Assembly (NCBI GenBank): GCA_015488555.1
Contig: WFNO01000011.1
Span: forward strand, 1-45,881
DNA length: 45,881 bases
Source: Gammaproteobacteria bacterium
GTDB taxonomy: Bacteria > Pseudomonadota > Gammaproteobacteria > SZUA-140
Direction of reading: 5' to 3'
In this document: positions 41,955 through 45,881 of the stretch, in pieces
Position numbering within the stretch: position 1 is the first letter of the stretch
How the letters are laid out: the number at the start of each line of letters is the position of its first letter
The notes under the pieces: generated by a model
Database searches by the model: none
What the model saw: the letters and a program-made list of their open reading frames with translations, nothing else
Told to the model about the DNA's origin: nothing
Program-made: the position numbers and the translations under genes

Positions 41955-42721
41955 GGTTTCTTGAACTGCACCACGCGCTTGAGGGGCGAGAGCAGGATCT
42001 CGTCCACCACCATGCGCTGCGGCGCGGCGATGGCCAGGGCCACGGCCGCGGCCACGTCCTCGGGCTGCAGAGCATGGGTCTCCTCCTCGCCGGGGGCGAA
42101 GTCCAGGCCGTCGAAGAAGTTCGTGCGCACCATGCCCGGGTGGACCACGGTCACCCGCACGCCGCTGCGCGCGCATTCCTCGCGCAAGGCCTGGGCGAAG
42201 CCGCGCAGGGCGAACTTGCTGGCGCAATAGACGGCCCCCTTCTGGCGGCCGGCCAGGGCCGCCTCGGAAGCGATGAACACCAGTTGGCCCGCCCCCCGGC
42301 GCTTGAAGGCCGGCAGAAAGACGCGCGCGGCGAAGGCGTGGGCGAGGAAGTTGAGATCCATGAGACCGCGGATCTGGTCGAAGGAGAATTCCTCCAGGCC
42401 GCCGAAGCGGCCCTGGCCGGCGCAGCATACCAGGGTGTCGATGTCCGGGTGTGCGGCCTGCAATTCCTGCAGGCGCGCCGGCAGCCCATCCAGGTCCGCG
42501 AGGTCCAGGGTGACGGCGCTGAAGTTTGGATTGGAGTCGGGATCAGAGGAGGGTGTTGAGCTCTTGCCCGTGAAGTGCCGCGCCGCGCCCACCACCCGAT
42601 GGCCGTCCGCCAGCAGCCGCCGGCAGATGGCGGCACCGATACCGCGGCTGGCGCCCAGCACCAGGACCGCGCGCCGCCGGGGAGCGGCCTGGTTCGGGGT
42701 GGATCGTGGATCGGAACTCAT
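41951..42721 (-). CDS. Short-chain dehydrogenase/reductase
   Basis: A 256-residue classical SDR, substrate unknown. The nucleotide-binding motif VLGASRGIGAAI, the NAG-equivalent segment VCCAGQGRFGGLEEF, catalytic Ser in VFIASEAALAG, and the YxxxK motif YCASKFALRGF are all present, so it should be active with NADP(H) or NAD(H). It begins the prmA cluster, with the prmA start overlapping its stop. A short Ser/Asp/Pro-rich insert (TGKSSTPSSDPDSNPNF) after strand two is unusual and comes from small repeats. It has only housekeeping neighbours, giving no clue to substrate. Confidence 0.9.
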   Translation of the reverse strand: MSSDPRSTPNQAAPRRRAVLVLGASRGIGAAICRRLLADGHRVVGAARHFTGKSSTPSSDPDSNPNFSAVTLDLADLDGLPARLQELQAAHPDIDTLVCCAGQGRFGGLEEFSFDQIRGLMDLNFLAHAFAARVFLPAFKRRGAGQLVFIASEAALAGRQKGAVYCASKFALRGFAQALREECARSGVRVTVVHPGMVRTNFFDGLDFAPGEEETHALQPEDVAAAVALAIAAPQRMVVDEILLSPLKRVVQFKKP

Positions 42722-42757
42722 TTTTTGTTTGAATCGCCTGCCGGAGCCGCTCGCCGG

Positions 42758-43891
42758 CTATTCATGGTGGCCATCCATGGTGTCCGCACCGGATCCGGGC
42801 TGGATGGATCCGGACGGATCCGGACAAGGGCGCAGAATCGGCGACCCTGGGTCCGGGGCGCCAGTCGGCCCCTCGGCCGCCCCCTCGGTCTCGGTGCTGC
42901 AAATGAAGAGTTTGTCAGGGGGGACGTGGCGCTGCAACAGGCGCCGGCAGGTGTCCAACATCTCGGCTTCCAGGGCCTCCCGGTAAGCCGTCATCCCGGC
43001 GCGGCCGGTGAAGGGGCCGGCGAGGAAGGCGTCGTCCGGATGGAGGCGCAGCAGATTGCGGAAATAGTCCTCGGGCATGCGAAAGACACCCAGGCTCACG
43101 GAATGGATGGCGGCCGCCGGCAGGCGGCTGAAGACGGCGGTGAACAACTCCTCGTAGAGCCGGGCGAAATCGCAGCGGTGTTCCGGGTCGTGGAGCAGGG
43201 GATCGAAGCGCAGGCCCAGGGGCCAGCCGCGCCGTGCCAGTCGTTCCATGGCCGCCAGGCGCCGTTCCAGGGGCGGGACCCCGTGTTCCAGGCGCTGGCG
43301 CAGGGGTTCCGGGGTGAGGCTGAAGGCCACCACGCAGTTGGGCAAGGGTTTTTCGCGCAGCAGGGCGCGGATCTGGGTGCTCTTGGTGCGCAGTTCCAGC
43401 AGGCAGTGCGGCAGGCGGCGGAACAGGGGCAGGAAGGCCTGGACGAAGCCGGTGAGCGGCTCCAGGGCCAGGCTGTCGCAGTCGTAGCCGGAGAAGAAAT
43501 GGCGGGGCGCTTCGTCGCGGCCGGCCTGGTGCTCGATGGCCTGCTGGAAGTCTTCGTAGTTGACGAACAGCACGTAGTGGGCGCTGCGGTACATGCCCTG
43601 GAGGAAGCAATAGCGGCAGTCGTAGAGGCAGTTGAGCATGTGGGAGAAATAGAAATTGTGGCGCGCACCCAGACCGTATGCCGCCGGCGCGGGCAGCAGG
43701 AAGCGGTCGCGCTTGCGGGCCAGGATCAGGGCCGGGCGCCGCTTCTGCAGGCGAAAGTGCTGATTGCGGCGGTTGAAGATCTCCCCGTAGTGCCGGCAGG
43801 GGATCACCGCCGCCCGGGGCAGGCGCGCGCGCACGGCACGGGTACGCGGGTGGTCCAGTACCGCTTCTTCGATGTAGAGGGTGTCGATCAC
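42758..43891 (-). CDS. Spore-photoproduct-lyase-like radical SAM protein
   Basis: A 377-residue radical SAM enzyme. The iron-sulfur motif is CxxxCxxC with Cys88, Cys92 and Cys95 inside NCLYDCRYCFLQGMY, as in the SPL family (in B. subtilis at 91, 95 and 98). The preceding HNFYFSHML and later FFSGYDCDSLALEPLTGF and VAFSLTPEP also match. In spore formers SPL repairs the UV thymine photoproduct, but relatives in non-spore formers may act on other DNA lesions or RNA. I see no sporulation genes. A GTG start overlaps the phosphorylase-like gene stop by 4 bases. The C-terminal tail is repeat-derived and low-complexity. Confidence 0.88.
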   Translation of the reverse strand: MIDTLYIEEAVLDHPRTRAVRARLPRAAVIPCRHYGEIFNRRNQHFRLQKRRPALILARKRDRFLLPAPAAYGLGARHNFYFSHMLNCLYDCRYCFLQGMYRSAHYVLFVNYEDFQQAIEHQAGRDEAPRHFFSGYDCDSLALEPLTGFVQAFLPLFRRLPHCLLELRTKSTQIRALLREKPLPNCVVAFSLTPEPLRQRLEHGVPPLERRLAAMERLARRGWPLGLRFDPLLHDPEHRCDFARLYEELFTAVFSRLPAAAIHSVSLGVFRMPEDYFRNLLRLHPDDAFLAGPFTGRAGMTAYREALEAEMLDTCRRLLQRHVPPDKLFICSTETEGAAEGPTGAPDPGSPILRPCPDPSGSIQPGSGADTMDGHHE

Positions 43892-44739
43892 GGCTCGGAC
43901 CGCCGCTGGGTGTTGGACCCGGCCACGGCGTCCACGGCGGCCTCCACCCGGGCCAGGGCCGCCGCCGCGTCCCGGCAATAGCGCAGGCGGGCCCGCAAGG
44001 CCTCGGGGTCCCGCCCCAGGGCGGCGTGGCGCCGCAGCAGGGCATGCAGGCGCGCCCGGCGGGTGTGGCTGAAGCGCCAGCGGGAGGACATCCAGTCCAG
44101 CAAGGGCGGATCGTCCTCCCAGGCCGCCAGTTCCCGGGCCAGGCCCTGCAAGGTGGTCACCAGTCGTTCGATGGCGGAAAGATTGTCCGCCATCCACGCG
44201 CGGACCCGGGCGGCGTTCACCTCGTGGACCGGCTGGTGCCGGTTGTCGGAGATCACCTTGTAACAGTGGATCAGCTCCCAGGGGGCGAAGCGGGCGGCCG
44301 CCCGGCAGAAGCCCGCGGCCTCCATCTCGTAGGCCGCGGCGTGGCGGTATTCCCGCTCCGGGCGGGCCACGGTGAGCAGGGTCTCGCGCGCCGCGGGGGC
44401 GGCGAAGACCAGGCCGGGATACCAGCATTCACCGGTGGCGGCATCGCATACCTTGTGCGCCAGCACCCCTTCCCCCACGGGTCGCAGGGCATGGCCGGCG
44501 GTGCCCACGTTGAGCCAGGCGCTGCGGGGCCCCCCCTCGTGGCGGCCCGCCAGCCAGGCCACGGCGGCGGCGGCGAGGACCTGTCCCATGCCGCTCACCA
44601 CCAGGCGCAGGTCCTCGCCTTCGTAGAGTTTGAACGGGAGTTTGGAGGGCTGGATGGATGCTCGGTCGGCCGCCCGCAGCCCGAAATGGCGGCGCAGCGG
44701 CTCGGCCTCGCAGTCCAGGGCCACCACCAGGTGCAGCAT
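43888..44739 (-). CDS. Nucleoside phosphorylase-like protein
   Basis: A 283-residue protein whose first 170 residues look like the PNP/UDP phosphorylase (MTA/SAH-nucleosidase) fold: GMGQVLAAAAVAWLAG, WLNVGTAGHALRPVGEGV and the active-site-like AAAYEMEAAGFCRAA. The C-terminal 100 residues are Arg/Ala-rich helices with no known domain. Its substrate is unknown; purine bases or damaged nucleosides are possible given the neighbour. It overlaps the radical SAM gene by 4 bases (GTGA) and the glycosyltransferase by 1 base, so the three are a tight operon. The first gene of this operon is the glycosyltransferase. Confidence 0.75.
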   Translation of the reverse strand: MLHLVVALDCEAEPLRRHFGLRAADRASIQPSKLPFKLYEGEDLRLVVSGMGQVLAAAAVAWLAGRHEGGPRSAWLNVGTAGHALRPVGEGVLAHKVCDAATGECWYPGLVFAAPAARETLLTVARPEREYRHAAAYEMEAAGFCRAAARFAPWELIHCYKVISDNRHQPVHEVNAARVRAWMADNLSAIERLVTTLQGLARELAAWEDDPPLLDWMSSRWRFSHTRRARLHALLRRHAALGRDPEALRARLRYCRDAAAALARVEAAVDAVAGSNTQRRSEP

Positions 44740-45587
44740 CAGACCGGCACTCCGCAGGCGGTCGCCGCCTCGTGGGCCTGCAGCAGGGCCCGGTAACGGG
44801 CCGCCTCCTCGAGGCGGCCGCGCTTGAGCGCGCCTTGGGTATAGATGCGCACCTTCTCCCGCAACGTGGCCAGGGCCGCGGCCCGTTGTTCGGGAGACAG
44901 GGGGGCGCTACGCAGCAGGCGGTCCAGGGCCTGGATGCGGAAGCGATCCATGCCCCAGTGGCGCCGGGAGAGCTGATCGGCGTGGCCGCCGTATTTGACG
45001 ATCAGGGGCTCGGCCACGTAGCCCACGGGCAGGCGGCAGCAGATGCGCAGCCACAAGTCGTAGTCCTCACAGGCGGGCAGGTCTTCGTCGAACAGACCCA
45101 CGGTCTCGAAGACGCTGCGATGGACGAGCACCGCGGAAGGGGAGATCACACAACGCGGCAGGCAGCACTCGAAGATCCAGCCGCCGCTCTTGGCGTGTTT
45201 CTTCATGGGATTGACCCGGCGTCCGTGGCGGATCCAGATCTCGTCGCCGTGGACGATGCGCCAGTGGGGTTCGGCCTCCAGCAGCGCTAGCTGCAGGGCC
45301 AGCTTGTGCGGCAGCCAGGCGTCGTCGGAATCGAGGAAGGCCAGCCATCGGCCGCGCGCCCGGCGAATACCCAGATTGCGGGCGGCGCTCACCCCGCGGG
45401 GCGCCTGGTACAGATATTCCACTTCGGGATAACGCCGGGCCAGCAGCGCGGCCGTCTCGTCGCGCGAGCCATCGTCCACCACCATCACCTGGTCCGGCCG
45501 GCGGGTCTGCGCGCGAATGCTGTCCAGCGCGCGAGGCAACAGGGCCGCGCGGTCCCGGGTGGGGATGATGACGGACACGGTGGTCAT
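44739..45587 (-). CDS. Family 2 glycosyltransferase
   Basis: A 282-residue GT-A-fold enzyme that should transfer a sugar from a nucleotide donor to an unknown cell-surface acceptor. It shows VSVIIPTRDR, VMVVDDGSRDET (Asp38/Asp39), RGVSAARNLGIRRARG and the metal-binding FLDSDDAWLP (86-89), then the typical CEDYDLWLRI near residue 178, the place of the catalytic base. No membrane helix is present. It leads an operon with the phosphorylase-like and radical SAM genes, an unusual partnership. Just upstream is the structured 282-base element. Confidence 0.9.
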   Translation of the reverse strand: MTTVSVIIPTRDRAALLPRALDSIRAQTRRPDQVMVVDDGSRDETAALLARRYPEVEYLYQAPRGVSAARNLGIRRARGRWLAFLDSDDAWLPHKLALQLALLEAEPHWRIVHGDEIWIRHGRRVNPMKKHAKSGGWIFECCLPRCVISPSAVLVHRSVFETVGLFDEDLPACEDYDLWLRICCRLPVGYVAEPLIVKYGGHADQLSRRHWGMDRFRIQALDRLLRSAPLSPEQRAAALATLREKVRIYTQGALKRGRLEEAARYRALLQAHEAATACGVPV

Positions 45588-45599
45588 GGCGATGGGTTA

Positions 45600-45881
45600 T
45601 ACTAAGACAAACGATGACAAAGCCTCATTCAGAGCGTGCCCGATGCGGCGCATCAAGGCGCGCTTCGCAGGCAATGGCCCGGCCCTTGGCAAGAAGCGCA
45701 ACACCGAGGCGCCGCATCCGGTGCGCTCCCCCTGGAGCGGATCTCGGGGCGGGTCTCTGGACGGCCATCCGCGGTGTTGCGCCTCCTTGGCATAGCTCGG
45801 GCTATGCCGGTGTCGGCGCGCCTGGCGGACTGACCGTCCAGAGACCCGCTGAATGAGGCTTTGTCATCGTTTGTCTTAGTA
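45600..45881. mobile_element. Structured element with 33-bp perfect inverted ends
   Basis: The first 33 bases (45600-45632) and last 33 bases (45849-45881) are exact reverse complements, ending with tactaag...cttagta. Between them are nested palindromes: gatgcggcgc with gcgccgcatc, gcgcaacaccg with cggtgttgcgc, cgggtctctggacgg with ccgtccagagacccg, and ggcatagc with gctatgcc. I find no gene. The right edge is the end of the window, so any target duplication cannot be seen. It may be a MITE or another structured non-autonomous repeat. Confidence 0.85.

Noticed and set aside
45614-45856. Open frames inside the terminal structured element
   Set aside because: They are products of palindromic GC-rich DNA, lack ribosome sites and have no recognisable domain.

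Overview
The window reads as the chromosome of a high-GC gammaproteobacterium. The gene orders prmA / DUF3426 / dusB / fis / purH and birA / coaX / SPOR, a Thiobacillus-type glutamate-cysteine ligase, and Lys-Arg-rich C-terminal sorting-type signals would fit a sulfur-oxidiser-like or Ectothiorhodospiraceae/Chromatiales-like lineage; this placement is an inference. Genes are dense, often overlap by 4 bases (ATGA or GTGA junctions), and most are housekeeping.

Layout. 1-4839 (minus): glutathione synthesis (gshA, gshB) followed by apbE, a NusG-II protein, a Gx transporter and the start of a TonB-like protein. 4984-9147 (minus): rsmE, bioA and a von Willebrand A-domain membrane protein. 9225-10767: a bactofilin (plus) convergent with an ATP-grasp ligase (minus). 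10849-10995: a MITE-like element. 11057-13676 (plus): birA-coaX-SPOR, then tRNA-Thr(TGT) with its own promoter. 14123-15227: two unrecognised small proteins around a gene-poor stretch. 15432-20199 (plus): a KefB-type antiporter and a short, B12-dependent methionine synthase whose 3' end runs into a REP palindrome. 20264-23748: an outer-membrane-protein-like gene facing an OmpR-type two-component system. 23851-27281 (plus): ferritin-like/VIT iron transporter, then pip-dtd-apaH. 27373-30811 (minus): purD, purE, tsaC, hemF. 30987-37046 (plus): a giant 2019-residue exported beta-propeller protein. 37090-42721 (minus): SDR, prmA, DUF3426, dusB, fis, purH. 42758-45587 (minus): glycosyltransferase, nucleoside-phosphorylase-like protein, spore-photoproduct-lyase-like radical SAM protein. 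45600-45881: a highly folded element bounded by 33-bp perfect inverted repeats that ends exactly at the window edge.

The most unusual contents are: (1) the giant propeller gene, which looks like two paralogous secreted proteins joined in frame, with a C-terminal sorting-type signal and a second signal-peptide-like segment left in the middle; (2) four palindromic mobile or repetitive elements of three kinds, two of which (REPs) contact gene ends or a promoter; (3) a recurring habit of 11-15 bp imperfect tandem repeats at gene junctions; (4) the methionine synthase lacking an activation domain. Purine synthesis genes (purD, purE, purH) lie on both sides of the giant gene. No CRISPR array, rRNA, integrase or full transposase gene was seen.
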